Positions 33,127 through 41,860 of a DNA stretch of 49,845 nucleotides are shown piece after piece (positions within the stretch are counted from its first letter, which is position 1; every line of letters begins with the position of its first letter). The notes under the pieces were generated by a model, which did no database searches, was not told the DNA's origin, and saw only the letters and a list, made by a program, of their open reading frames with translations. Location of the stretch: assembly GCA_028278585.1 (NCBI GenBank), contig JANQEC010000410.1:1-49845 (forward strand), written 5' to 3'. Both the position numbers and the translations under genes were made by a program. Source of the stretch: Cyclobacteriaceae bacterium. Its GTDB lineage: Bacteria; Bacteroidota; Bacteroidia; Cytophagales; Cyclobacteriaceae.

Positions 33127-33360
33127 TCAGAACATCTATTGAGGCGTCATACTTAAGATCAATTGATTGTTTCAATTCTCTGAAATGATAAAACAGATAC
33201 GGAAAAATGAATATAATAAGTAACAAAAAGCAGTTTACGGCAAGAGGCAATCGTTTCGAAATGTTTGGAATCATTCTCGAACTTTTTGCAAAAAGGTGTC
33301 TTAGGTTGTTCCGGATCAAAAGCAACTAATATTAGCTCCAAGGAATAAAAGTTTAATAAT
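33127..33360. other. Noncoding stretch before the decarboxylase remnant
   Basis: A minus-strand open frame with a hydrophobic stretch (33107-33325) crosses it but has only a TTG start and ends inside the terminator hairpin, so I do not call it. No other feature is seen here or in 33547-33600. Confidence 0.5.
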
Positions 33361-33546
33361 TTGCTCTTACAACAAGTAAAGAAGGGAGATATGATGGGGT
33401 ATTTTCTATTTGGAGGTTCAGATTTTATAATGATATTTCAAAAGGAAGCTAAATTCGTTCTGGGAGCTCCAAAAGACGAAGAATATGGCCGATATAAACA
33501 CCTTTTTATGGGAGAATTGTATGGTCGCCTAATGAGAAGTCAATAA
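33361..33546 (+). pseudogene. Phosphatidylserine decarboxylase C-terminal remnant
   Basis: A 61-codon frame bounded upstream by a stop. It reads VKKGDMMGYFLFGGSDFIMIFQ, which matches the C-terminal alpha-subunit region of phosphatidylserine decarboxylases (KGDExGYFxFGGS, where the GS pair is the self-cleavage site that makes the pyruvoyl group), then LFMGELYGRLM. The several hundred upstream codons of a functional enzyme are absent in all frames. This is best read as the surviving 3' end of a deleted gene. No transposon is seen beside it. Confidence 0.65.
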
Positions 33547-33600
33547 TAAGGAGCAATCTCTAGGAGCACGCATACAACTCAGTTGATCCAGTTTTTTTGA

Positions 33601-33951
33601 TCAGTTTTTTCTAAGGTAAAAAACCAATCCACATACTCCGGCTATTATAACTGTGACAATTATTCTACTCGACTCGCCATGAATAGCATGAGTGATTGCG
33701 GCACCGATCATGATGACGCCCAGTCCAAGAGCAGCCTTCGAAGCAAACCTGGGAATAAAAATCAGAATGGCACCAATCAATTCCAAGGCTCCTATCACAA
33801 GATAGAAATTGTCCGGAAATCCCCATTGATTAAATTCTCTGGCCCAGACATCTGATCTGGTGAATTTCGCCTGTCCGGCCAATATAAATTCAAGCCCCAG
33901 CAATACCTGCAGCACCCATGTAACAATGTTTCTAGCTTTTCCTTTTTTCAT
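33601..33951 (-). CDS. DoxX-family membrane protein
   Basis: A 116-residue protein with four hydrophobic helices. It opens RNIVTWVLQVLLGLEFILAGQAKF and continues with FYLVIGALELIGAILIFIPRFASKAALGLGVIMIGAAITHAIHGE, the usual DoxX layout with its Gly/Ala-rich second helix and the TH...GE turn. DoxX proteins are small inner-membrane proteins linked to redox and thiosulfate metabolism in some archaea; here the role is unknown. Single gene, divergent from the membrane AraC regulator. Confidence 0.9.
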   Translation of the reverse strand: MKKGKARNIVTWVLQVLLGLEFILAGQAKFTRSDVWAREFNQWGFPDNFYLVIGALELIGAILIFIPRFASKAALGLGVIMIGAAITHAIHGESSRIIVTVIIAGVCGLVFYLRKN

Positions 33952-34105
33952 TTGATCAAATTTTGAGTAATCTTAAAAGTGAAGGGTGCCAACAGATAAA
34001 AATGGAAAATCTGACCGTCAGCACGCCCTCACCAGGTTTAAAATAGTTGGAGAAATTTAGGCGGACCAATCATGTCCGACGAGTCACTTTATAAACTGAA
34101 ACAAA

Positions 34106-35257
34106 ATGATTCCGATTTTAGCAGGAATAAACCTGGATATTCAAATGGCACTACTATTCATAGCCATCCTTGGATTGGTCTGGGCATATTTTCTATTCAC
34201 TCACCGTAGGGGAAACCTCATTGCGAATCGATTTCTCGCAGTGCTCATTTCTGTGCTAGCCGCTTTCCTTCTACGAAGAACAGCAAATATTGAAGAAGGT
34301 AGCTTCAGCCTTTACCTCTACTTTGTATCTCATGGCTTCATTTTTTTGATTGGTCCATCAATCTTTTTTCACATTACATATTTGATTGGAGAAAAAGCAT
34401 CTTTGGTTCGACTCATAAAACATTTTACCGCAGCTATATTAGCAATCGTACTAATGACGATTTTGTTTTTCCTGCGAGATAGAATCGATAAAATAGAAGA
34501 TCACACGGTTTTAAAAATCACCTCAATTATTTTCATTAGTCTCCAGGTCATTCACCTTTTGGGATATCTCATTTACTCAGGCAAACTGGTTACCAGTTAT
34601 GCAAAAAAATGTGAGTCCTACTATTCAACACTTTCCAGAATCAATTTAAGATGGGTTAAGCAACTCCTTTGGACTACGTCTATCCTGGGAGCAGCAATTT
34701 TCGGAATGCATGTGCTAATCATTTCCGGAGGGTACTATGAAATCAATAACACGGTGGACTTCCTCTTCTTGCTTCTCATTTCAATTATAATCGCGAGTAT
34801 CGTATACAAATCATGGAGGCAGCCGGAAATCGTTTCCGGTCTTTACGAAGAAACGGGTAAATACAAAAATTCACCGCTCTCAGATGCTGATTCAAACGAG
34901 CTTAAAGAAAAACTGGAACATTTATTAGTACAGGAAAAAGCTTACCTAACACAGGAGCTTAATCTTAATCAACTAGCAGAACTTATTGGTACCCAGTCGT
35001 ACCTCCTCTCCCAACTGCTTAATGAAAAATACGGTGAAAACTTTTTCAATTTCATTAACGGCCATCGGATCAATTTTGCAATGCAGAAAATCCAGGAAGG
35101 ACACCTCTCTTCACGAACACTAGAAGCCATAGCTTATGAATCCGGATTTAACAGCAAAAGCACATTCAACCGTGCTTTCAAAAAGAAAGTAGGGTGCTCA
35201 CCTAAAGAATTTTATAAGTCTGTGAAGGCCCAATCTATCAACGAAAATGGATATTAA
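34106..35257 (+). CDS. Membrane-bound AraC-type transcription regulator
   Basis: A 383-residue protein. About seven hydrophobic segments occupy residues 10-235 (LALLFIAILGLVWAYFLF-like start, IANRFLAVLISVLAAFLL, YLYFVSHGFIFLIGPSIFFHITYLI, AAILAIVLMTILFFL and so on). The cytoplasmic C-terminus (about 265-375) is an AraC helix-turn-helix: LNLNQLAELIGTQSYLLSQLLNEKYGENFFNFINGHRINFAMQKI and LEAIAYESGFNSKSTFNRAFKKKVGCSPKEFY. This 7TM-AraC form is a Bacteroidota type that senses at the membrane; ligand unknown. DoxX is divergent, 154 bases away. Confidence 0.92.
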   Translation: MIPILAGINLDIQMALLFIAILGLVWAYFLFTHRRGNLIANRFLAVLISVLAAFLLRRTANIEEGSFSLYLYFVSHGFIFLIGPSIFFHITYLIGEKASLVRLIKHFTAAILAIVLMTILFFLRDRIDKIEDHTVLKITSIIFISLQVIHLLGYLIYSGKLVTSYAKKCESYYSTLSRINLRWVKQLLWTTSILGAAIFGMHVLIISGGYYEINNTVDFLFLLLISIIIASIVYKSWRQPEIVSGLYEETGKYKNSPLSDADSNELKEKLEHLLVQEKAYLTQELNLNQLAELIGTQSYLLSQLLNEKYGENFFNFINGHRINFAMQKIQEGHLSSRTLEAIAYESGFNSKSTFNRAFKKKVGCSPKEFYKSVKAQSINENGY

Positions 35258-35281
35258 AAAAGGCGAGGGTTGCTCGCCTTT
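35256..35281. terminator. Hairpin terminator between converging regulator genes
   Basis: AAAGGCGAG (35259-35267) pairs with CTCGCCTTT (35273-35281) over a 5-base loop. The minus strand has a run of seven T after it, so it serves the leftward LytTR operon best; it also overlaps the end of the rightward gene. Confidence 0.75.
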
Positions 35282-35428
35282 GGGTCGGTGTGGTCTGCGA
35301 AGAATGTCACAAATCCAATCTAACCTCCTTAAAGATCTGACGGATTGTCAAACCTTATTCAATATACAGATTTGTCAACTTGAAACCAAGTGGATTAACT
35401 TATTTCAATATCAAAAAGGAAAATAACT

Positions 35429-36130
35429 TCAAGCTCCAAACTTTTGCAGGAATTCTTTCCTGTAACTACTCCCAATCGGAAGTATTGTTTTACTGATTTT
35501 TACCTGATGAGTCTCGATAATACTAACATGATCATGACCTACCACATAGGATTTATGGATCCTTGAAAACCGGTCCTCGGGTAGCCATGAAAAAATATCA
35601 GCCATGTTCGCTCTAATCAGGATTTTCCGTTCCATGGTATTCACCTCCAGGTAATTGCTCTGTTTAGAAATAAATTGAATATCAGACAATTTAACACGAT
35701 GGGTTTGCTTTCCGCTTTTCAGGGAAATCATATCATCTTGACTATTTATTCCCGGTAAAGGCTCAACTTCAGCTTTACTATTGAAAACCTCCTGGGCTTT
35801 TCCTATTGCTCTCAAGAAACGCTCAAAAACAATTGGTTTTACAAGATAATCAAGGGCATCCCATTCATAACTCTCAGCAGCGTAGCTCGAATAGGCAGTA
35901 GTAAATATGATTAAGGGTTTTCTTTTAAGTGCCTTGAGAAATTGAATACCAGTCAAATTAGGCATATTCACATCCAGGAAAACCAGGTCAATCAATTCCT
36001 TTTGCAAAAAATCCAAGGCCTTCAGCGGATTTCTAAACTCTCCCCTCAAATTTAATGACGGTGTTTTCTCAACATATCTTTTCAATACATCAATCGCGTG
36101 AGGTTCATCATCAAGAATAATACAATTCAT
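35429..36130 (-). CDS. LytTR-type response regulator
   Basis: A 233-residue protein. The receiver domain (about 1-115) has CIILDDEPHA, phospho-acceptor Asp in LVFLDVNMPNLTG, FTTAYSSYA and the Lys of YLVKPI. The LytTR DNA-binding domain (about 135-230) contains MISLKSGKQTHRVKLSDIQFISKQSNYLEV and FSRIHKSYVVG. It binds direct repeats in target promoters. Its ATG overlaps the stop of the cognate kinase gene, so the pair is cotranslated. Confidence 0.95.
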   Translation of the reverse strand: MNCIILDDEPHAIDVLKRYVEKTPSLNLRGEFRNPLKALDFLQKELIDLVFLDVNMPNLTGIQFLKALKRKPLIIFTTAYSSYAAESYEWDALDYLVKPIVFERFLRAIGKAQEVFNSKAEVEPLPGINSQDDMISLKSGKQTHRVKLSDIQFISKQSNYLEVNTMERKILIRANMADIFSWLPEDRFSRIHKSYVVGHDHVSIIETHQVKISKTILPIGSSYRKEFLQKFGA

Positions 36131-37023
36131 ACGTTAAGCCTCAGTTCAATTTCAAAAGATTCATCCGTTTTGATGATGTCTAATTTATGCTTGCCGGGAT
36201 ACAATAGTTCCAATCTTCGTTTCACATTTTCCAAGCCAATACCACTGGATTCTGATGCTCCAATTTCTTTGACATTATTAAAATTAAAACACCTAAAATC
36301 AATACGCTCTTGTGTCACTTTGATTGATATATCAATCTTCGATTTTTCTTCTATCCGAACCCCATGTTTGAACGCATTCTCAACAAACGGAAGTAGAATC
36401 ATTGGTGCTATGACAGCTTTTGCCGTATTTCCCTCTACATCCATATTTACTTCTAACTCCTTCTTTGTAAACCTCATCTTTCCCAACCCAATAAAATCTT
36501 CCAAATGAGCTATTTCGCTACTCAAAGAAACCCGGGTAGCCTTACTGTCATACAGCATGTACCTCATTAGACCCGACAACATGGAAATCGATGTAGCTAA
36601 CTCTTCATTTTTATCTCGCTGAGCAATGGAAAAAAGGTTATTCAAGGTATTGAACAAAAAATGGGGATTTATCTGGGCATGAAGAAAGTCCAATTCCGTG
36701 GTGAGCTGACTTTCAATAAGCACCCTCTTCTGGCGCTCATTTTTAAATGATTCTCTAACAAAATAGATGGTCAAACTGACCAGTGTAATGACCAGGTACA
36801 TCAATGGGTTAACCCAAATCAACCAGGATGGATGATGAACCATATGTTCAAGTGAAAACCGCTGAAACTGCCATGAAATCAGAATTTCAACGTATGGAAA
36901 CAGGACGAGAAGCACGCCCATTAAAAGAAACACGAAAAGCATGCTCCTCCTCTTAAATAAAGGAATGATCCATCTCCATAAAATAAAGATATAGATAAAC
37001 TTGGCAAGAATTCCGGGCAGCAT
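36127..37023 (-). CDS. LytS-type sensor histidine kinase, possibly N-terminally cut by an amber codon
   Basis: A 298-residue kinase. Three membrane segments (about 5-22, 28-48 and 70-90) precede a His_kinase domain with HAQINPHFLFNTLNNL (His121) and a degenerate HATPase (PMILLPFVENAFKHGV, SSGIGLENVKRRLELLY). Members of this family usually have four spans. A TAG codon lies 12 bases before the ATG in the same frame, and the frame upstream of it reads KPGVFHQFWYCL and ANGLIDVI, like the usual first span, from a GTG at 37122. Either the kinase starts at 37023, or an amber mutation has removed its first helix. It overlaps the response regulator gene by four bases. Confidence 0.9.
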   Translation of the reverse strand: MLPGILAKFIYIFILWRWIIPLFKRRSMLFVFLLMGVLLVLFPYVEILISWQFQRFSLEHMVHHPSWLIWVNPLMYLVITLVSLTIYFVRESFKNERQKRVLIESQLTTELDFLHAQINPHFLFNTLNNLFSIAQRDKNEELATSISMLSGLMRYMLYDSKATRVSLSSEIAHLEDFIGLGKMRFTKKELEVNMDVEGNTAKAVIAPMILLPFVENAFKHGVRIEEKSKIDISIKVTQERIDFRCFNFNNVKEIGASESSGIGLENVKRRLELLYPGKHKLDIIKTDESFEIELRLNV

Positions 37024-37103
37024 CCCGTAAAACTAAATAACGTCAATTAGCCCATTCGCTTGATGTGACAAACAATACCAAAACTGGTGGAAAACACCTG
37101 GTT

Positions 37104-37122
37104 TCTGTGATTTGGGCACAGA
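37104..37122. repeat. Inverted repeat TCTGTG-N7-CACAGA between divergent genes
   Basis: A perfect 6-base inverted repeat in the 208-base spacer between the LytS gene and the rightward amidohydrolase. It may be an operator. It also covers the GTG discussed for the kinase. Confidence 0.35.
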
Positions 37123-37231
37123 TAACAATAAAAGTTTACTTGCAATCAATTCCCTCCTGTTAGTCACAATTTGTTGTACAAAGGTCCAGGGCAGGGTAGC
37201 CTTGAATTTTAAAGTCAAAAAAACAAAAATC

Positions 37232-38530
37232 ATGAAAGCACTACTACTACTCCTGGCCCATCTGTATACATTTTCAGCTTTTGAAATAGGTAAAGCACAT
37301 ACAGCCAATTATGAATTCTCCAATGGTCAGTGGTTTGATGGAAAAAAATTCATCAAGAAAACCATGTACTCTGTAAATGGAGTCTGGGTGGATAAACGAC
37401 CGGAACGCATTGACTCATTGTTTGACCTTCAAAATAACTTTATCCTTCCACCTTTTAGCGAAGCTCATACACATGCGTTGGAGGGAATAGGTCATTACAA
37501 GCAAACGATTGAAAAATATTTAAATGATGGAGTCTTTTATGTAAAGAACCCCAACAACATTGCTCCCTGGACAAAAAATCTGAAAACTGAAATAAATGGC
37601 CCTTCCACATTGGACGGATCTTTTGCAAACGGCGGTCTCACCTCTACCGGTGGGCATCCGGAAATTTTGTATGAAGATCGTATTAGAGAGCAAGTCAGTG
37701 CCTACATAGACAACGCCCCACGCGGGTACTTTAAGAACAAATCCTACTTCACTGTAAACTCAGAAAAAGAGTTTGAAGCGCAATGGCCCTTGATCCTTGA
37801 AGGAAAACCTGATTTCATCAAAGTATACCTTGCCAATTCAGAAGATATTGATGGTGTCCCTCCTGTTTCTAAGTATACCTTGCGCAAAGGTCTTGACCCT
37901 ACCTTAGTTCCAATTATTGTTAAGAAAGCTCATAAGGAAGGTCTAAGAGTAAGTGCGCATGTTGAAACCAGAGTCGACTTTTTGGCAGCATTAAATTCAG
38001 ATGTAGATGAAATTACACATACCCCGGGTTTTTATCTATTTTCAAAAGATGAACTTGACAGATATCGTCTTAGGGAGGAGGATGCAAAACTCGCAGCTAA
38101 AAAAGGAGTTTTTGTTGTTACAACACTGCTATCGAGAAACCTTACAGAAGATCCTGGGTTAATGCCGTTTGTGAAGGAAATGCAGGCATACAATCTTTCA
38201 CTACTCCACAAACACAAAGTGAAAATTGTGATTGGCGGAGATCACGCTCCAAGTCCATGGGCTGAAGTATTGGCACTTTTGGAACTGGACATTTTCGACA
38301 ATCTAACAATTCTCAAAATGTGGTGTGAAGTTTCACCCCAAACGATTTTTCCCGATCGAAAACTTGGACAGTTCAAAGCTGGATATGAAGCAAGCTTTAT
38401 CGGCATGGAGGATAATCCAATTTTAGATCTCACTAGTGTGACAAAAATTACCAAGCTGGTAAAGCAAGGACACCCAATAGAAAAAACAATTAACACTCCT
38501 CCTATTACATCTCATGGATCGAATCATTAG
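37232..38530 (+). CDS. Exported amidohydrolase-family metal enzyme
   Basis: A 432-residue protein of the amidohydrolase (imidazolonepropionase-like) superfamily. A signal peptide (MKALLLLLAHLYTFSAFEIGKA) is followed by the small beta domain and the metal site: AHTHALEG (HxH), the LRVSAHVETRVD His, ITHTPGF His, and VIGGDHAPSP Asp. The C-terminal beta domain reads LGQFKAGYEASFIGMEDNPILDL, where these enzymes usually have kLG.i..G..ADlv. The substrate is not known. I chose ATG at 37232, at the start of the signal peptide, rather than the ATG 40 codons earlier, which adds a polar stretch. Confidence 0.85.
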   Translation: MKALLLLLAHLYTFSAFEIGKAHTANYEFSNGQWFDGKKFIKKTMYSVNGVWVDKRPERIDSLFDLQNNFILPPFSEAHTHALEGIGHYKQTIEKYLNDGVFYVKNPNNIAPWTKNLKTEINGPSTLDGSFANGGLTSTGGHPEILYEDRIREQVSAYIDNAPRGYFKNKSYFTVNSEKEFEAQWPLILEGKPDFIKVYLANSEDIDGVPPVSKYTLRKGLDPTLVPIIVKKAHKEGLRVSAHVETRVDFLAALNSDVDEITHTPGFYLFSKDELDRYRLREEDAKLAAKKGVFVVTTLLSRNLTEDPGLMPFVKEMQAYNLSLLHKHKVKIVIGGDHAPSPWAEVLALLELDIFDNLTILKMWCEVSPQTIFPDRKLGQFKAGYEASFIGMEDNPILDLTSVTKITKLVKQGHPIEKTINTPPITSHGSNH

Positions 38531-38815
38531 GGATTCCGTGAATCTTGTCGGCTCAAACGGTCTTGATCGAAGGAAAAAGATTAGAAAAGTGGGCCCATCA
38601 TAAGGAGGAGAAAATCCTGGTATCTATCCGGGATTGTGTTAATGTTTTCTTAAAGCCTCAGAAAGTTTCGACAAATTCTTAATTAAAAGTTATCTAGCAG
38701 TAAACCGAAGTAAAGAAGAGCCCGAAATATTGTCCCCATTTCTATTCTTCAATTCCAGGAATTCTGAAGGATGAATCTCAACAGCATAATATATCCCATT
38801 CTCGTCGACTTACAT

Positions 38816-39430
38816 ATGGCAAAAACTATAACACTTAGTACGCTCGCCCTGCTCTTGGTTACCAGTTGTACTGAAAATAAGAAGGCGATTCTGGAGGAAA
38901 AAGTCAAAAAATATTTTGCAGCCTGGAATAGTCAGGATTTTGAATCTTCTGATTTCGCATTATTTAAAAAAGATACCAGCTACACCTGGCATGGTAAAAA
39001 GGAGGGTCAGGGTAATCGTTCCATATTCAATCCGAATTCTGGTTGGAAGCAGTGGGATAAAGCGTGGAAAGGAACCTATACCTATAAGGATGTTCAAATA
39101 AATACAGAAGAAATGATGGTAACTGGTGAGTTTAATGAGACCACTGATTTTCTAAAGCAAATAGGTATGTCGGAGGGTTTTTCAGCAACAGTTACTTTTT
39201 GGTTTGATGATGATTACCGGGTTAAAGAAACACTCTATGCCTGGAAGCCTGACAATCGAAGTATGCACGAACAGATCAAACCATTGGTTGAGTGGGCCAA
39301 ACAAAATGATTCAATCACCATCTATCAGATTTACCTTCAAGACGGATTTAGGCCAAGCACTGAGACAGCCATAGAATGGAAAAAACTCCTTGATGCCTAT
39401 ACAAAAGCTGGTGGGAAGTTTACCTATTGA
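38816..39430 (+). CDS. Lipoprotein with SnoaL/NTF2-like domain
   Basis: A 204-residue protein with a lipobox (LALLLVTSC, Cys18). The following part, EEKVKKYFAAWNSQDFESSDFALFKKDTSYTWHG, looks like the first helices and strand of an NTF2/SnoaL cone fold, and VTGEFNETTDFLKQIG to TFWFDDDYRVKETLYAW supplies the later strands. Such domains bind small molecules or act as enzymes; nothing specific can be said. ATG at 38816 starts the signal sequence; ATG at 38771 is a less likely start. The 285-base upstream spacer shows no gene. Confidence 0.7.
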   Translation: MAKTITLSTLALLLVTSCTENKKAILEEKVKKYFAAWNSQDFESSDFALFKKDTSYTWHGKKEGQGNRSIFNPNSGWKQWDKAWKGTYTYKDVQINTEEMMVTGEFNETTDFLKQIGMSEGFSATVTFWFDDDYRVKETLYAWKPDNRSMHEQIKPLVEWAKQNDSITIYQIYLQDGFRPSTETAIEWKKLLDAYTKAGGKFTY

Positions 39431-39508
39431 TAACCATTTAATGATTGAAGGATTCTTGTATTTTCTTTAGAAGATAGCTTACTTTATTATGCCTAACCAA
39501 CCGGTACT

Positions 39509-40423
39509 ATGGAAGCAAAAGCCAAAGCGAAGCCTAAAACCAAAAAACAGCTAACAGATGAGAAGACCAAACTCAATAGAGAAATTAGGTCCAGGAAAGC
39601 TGAATTGGATGTATTGAATTCCAAAATTGGTGATTTGGAAAAGCTTTCCGACAAGAGAGAAGTACTTCAAAATGAAGTAGACGAACTAACCCAGAAGAAA
39701 CTCGAACTTGGCAAATTGACCGTCCAGCAGCAAAGCGTTTCTAATGAAGTAAAGGAGCTTAATGACGAGAAGAAAAAACTAAACACTTTCATAAAGAACA
39801 ATAAACCAAAGAAAGAAACGCTTGAATCCGAGCTTGGTGAATTAGAAAACAGGAAAGAGGATCTTGAAGGAAAAGTTGAAACCCTTTTACAGAACGGCAA
39901 AAAGGCCCAAACTAATGTGGTGCATTTAAAAGAAGAGAAGGAAAAATATGATGCGGCTATAGCTGAGTTAAAATCAGAATACGGGCTTTTTCCCAGAGAT
40001 CTTAAGGAGATGTCAAGAGACTCGATATCTCAGGTAAAAAAATATTCATTCCTGGCAACCTTATCTACAATCGGAATTTTGGTGACAATGGGACTTCTTG
40101 TCTTCTTTCTAATACAACCCATAATTGAAAATGCCTTTGTGGACAGTTTTTCAGATCCCAATCTCGTGTTTTACACAATTTTATCAACCAAAATATTATT
40201 GTTCGCAGGACTTGTATTCTTCATTGTAATACTCCTTCATTTAACCCGAGGGTTTGTTTCTCAATACATCAAATCCAGGAATCGGCTGACATCTTTGAGA
40301 GTTACTGATTACCTGGTTGATCGAGTACAATCCTCTTCCAACGGAAAAGCAGATGCTGATTTACTTAAGGATCTGCTACCTAAAATCGTAGACCTGGATA
40401 GTGCTTTTGATAGATCCAAATAA
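39509..40423 (+). CDS. Coiled-coil membrane protein of unknown function
   Basis: A 304-residue protein. A basic start (MEAKAKAKPKTKKQ) leads into a long coiled coil (about 15-160) rich in Lys/Glu heptads. Two membrane spans follow (about 180-205 and 222-250: ATLSTIGILVTMGLLVFFLI and KILLFAGLVFFIVILLHL), then a 50-residue tail with LTDYLVDRV-like and LLKDLLPKIVDLDSAF helices. Both coiled coil and tail should lie on the cytoplasmic side. I recognise no family. Its TAA is in the same frame as the next gene, 12 bases before the proposed ATA start. Confidence 0.8.
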   Translation: MEAKAKAKPKTKKQLTDEKTKLNREIRSRKAELDVLNSKIGDLEKLSDKREVLQNEVDELTQKKLELGKLTVQQQSVSNEVKELNDEKKKLNTFIKNNKPKKETLESELGELENRKEDLEGKVETLLQNGKKAQTNVVHLKEEKEKYDAAIAELKSEYGLFPRDLKEMSRDSISQVKKYSFLATLSTIGILVTMGLLVFFLIQPIIENAFVDSFSDPNLVFYTILSTKILLFAGLVFFIVILLHLTRGFVSQYIKSRNRLTSLRVTDYLVDRVQSSSNGKADADLLKDLLPKIVDLDSAFDRSK

Positions 40424-40435
40424 GTCATTGGTAAA

Positions 40436-41722
40436 ATAGAAAAGAAAGACACAATTAAAGATATCGTCGTACTTGGAGGAGGGTTAATGGGAAGCGCCAC
40501 AGCCTGGCAACTATCAAGAGCAGGCGAAAGAGTGCTACTCCTTGAGCAGCAGGATAAAGAATATACATTTGGTTCAAGTTATGGTGAGGCCCGTATTTGT
40601 CGCAGCCTCGGTCCCAAAAATGACATTTGGTCCTACCTTCACCGAAGAGCCCTTGAAGAAACAGAGACTCTTCTGGACTTTCTCAACTCTAATGACAATG
40701 CGCATCACTCGATGGAGGATATTTATACTGATTCTCCGGTCACTTATATCCTTCATACGAACAAGGCTGAAGCTGTTCAGCGGATGCTGAAACAACAAGA
40801 TGATCCTTACACGTGCGCTGCCACCCCGGAAGAGGCATTTAGTAAATTCGGCGTTATCATTCCTAAAGATAGGATTGTCATTCAGGAGTACAAGAAATAC
40901 ACGGGTACTATGAACCCAAAAACGCTCATTGAAAAATTGCATAAGGGAATTTCAACTAAAGGGAGTGAGATCCGATATAAACGTCAAATAAAAAGTGTAG
41001 AGCGAAAGACAGGTTGCTACGAGATCGAAGTGCTAGATAAAGATAAAGGAGCCACTGAATTCATAGAAGCAAGAAAAATCGTATCTGCACCCGGGCCATA
41101 TAACGGAATTTTACTTAGAGATATCGCTCCAATCATCGCTGATTTGATAGCCCCAAAGCGTGTATTCCTGGCATTTCTTAAAATTGATCCATTGAGATTT
41201 GAAAGCTACTCTCCTGAGCAAAAGCAAAAGGTGTTCAATTTCTACCCACTCCTGGACCTTGGTCCTGATCACATATTTTCAATGGTCGAAAAAAGGGATG
41301 AGAATGGACATCCTCTTATCAAGGTCGGAGGACATTTTCTCCGTGAAGAAATTTCCAATCTGGATGATACATGGACAAAAGAACTAACCCACAATGAAAT
41401 CGAATGGTGTAAAAAAAGCACTGTCGACTATTTCAAGTTTCTCAATGTCCCACTAGAGACACAGCATCTGCATTATCAACAAGGGTATTCCTGTGTATAT
41501 TCTTTAACAGAGTCAGAGGTACCTATTGTATCAAATTTACCCAACAAAGACAATTCACCCGATCCAAACGGAGTGCTTCTTGGAGGTATGTCTGGTGTGG
41601 GAGCCAAGGGGTCATTGATGTATGGACTTCTGGCAGCTCACCTCCTATTGGAAAAAAAAGAAGAAGGATTCATGTATCAGAAAGTGAAAAAGGCCTTGCA
41701 TTTAGGTAATTCTACTCAGTAA
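40436..41722 (+). CDS. FAD-dependent oxidoreductase (sarcosine/N-methyltryptophan oxidase-like) with a non-standard start
   Basis: A DAO-family flavoprotein of about 428 residues. The Rossmann FAD site is IVVLGGGLMGSATAWQLSRAGERVLLLEQ, with FGSSYGEARICR after it and the C-terminal GVLLGGMSGVGAKGSLMYGLLAAHLLL. The first ATG in frame (40487) lies inside the GxGxxG motif and cannot be the start. Between the previous gene's TAA (40421-40423, same frame) and that ATG there is no ATG, GTG or TTG; ATA at 40436 would give MEKKDTIKDIVVLGGG, a normal N-terminus, with ATT at 40427 or 40454 as alternatives. It should oxidise a secondary or N-methyl amine; substrate unknown. Confidence 0.85.
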   Translation: MEKKDTIKDIVVLGGGLMGSATAWQLSRAGERVLLLEQQDKEYTFGSSYGEARICRSLGPKNDIWSYLHRRALEETETLLDFLNSNDNAHHSMEDIYTDSPVTYILHTNKAEAVQRMLKQQDDPYTCAATPEEAFSKFGVIIPKDRIVIQEYKKYTGTMNPKTLIEKLHKGISTKGSEIRYKRQIKSVERKTGCYEIEVLDKDKGATEFIEARKIVSAPGPYNGILLRDIAPIIADLIAPKRVFLAFLKIDPLRFESYSPEQKQKVFNFYPLLDLGPDHIFSMVEKRDENGHPLIKVGGHFLREEISNLDDTWTKELTHNEIEWCKKSTVDYFKFLNVPLETQHLHYQQGYSCVYSLTESEVPIVSNLPNKDNSPDPNGVLLGGMSGVGAKGSLMYGLLAAHLLLEKKEEGFMYQKVKKALHLGNSTQ

Positions 41723-41860
41723 ATATTTGATTTATCAAACAATGAGTGGAATCGATTACAGAGGCGTTATAGTAGAAAGCAGGCTTCATCAATAAAATTT
41801 TTATTTTTTAAACATTTATTAATCATATTCGTATCCATAACTTAAACAATTATTAAAGTA

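Noticed and set aside
33107..33325. Minus-strand open frame of 72 codons with a hydrophobic stretch
   Set aside because: It has only a TTG start, ends inside the plus-strand terminator hairpin of the dehydrogenase gene, and resembles no family.
33395..33404. Third GGGGTATTT occurrence
   Set aside because: It encodes the conserved MGYF of the decarboxylase remnant, so the match is explained by coding sequence.
37033..37308. 91-codon minus-strand frame overlapping the amidohydrolase start
   Set aside because: Most of it is antisense to the amidohydrolase signal peptide; only the part from 37122 is of interest, as possible kinase N-terminus.
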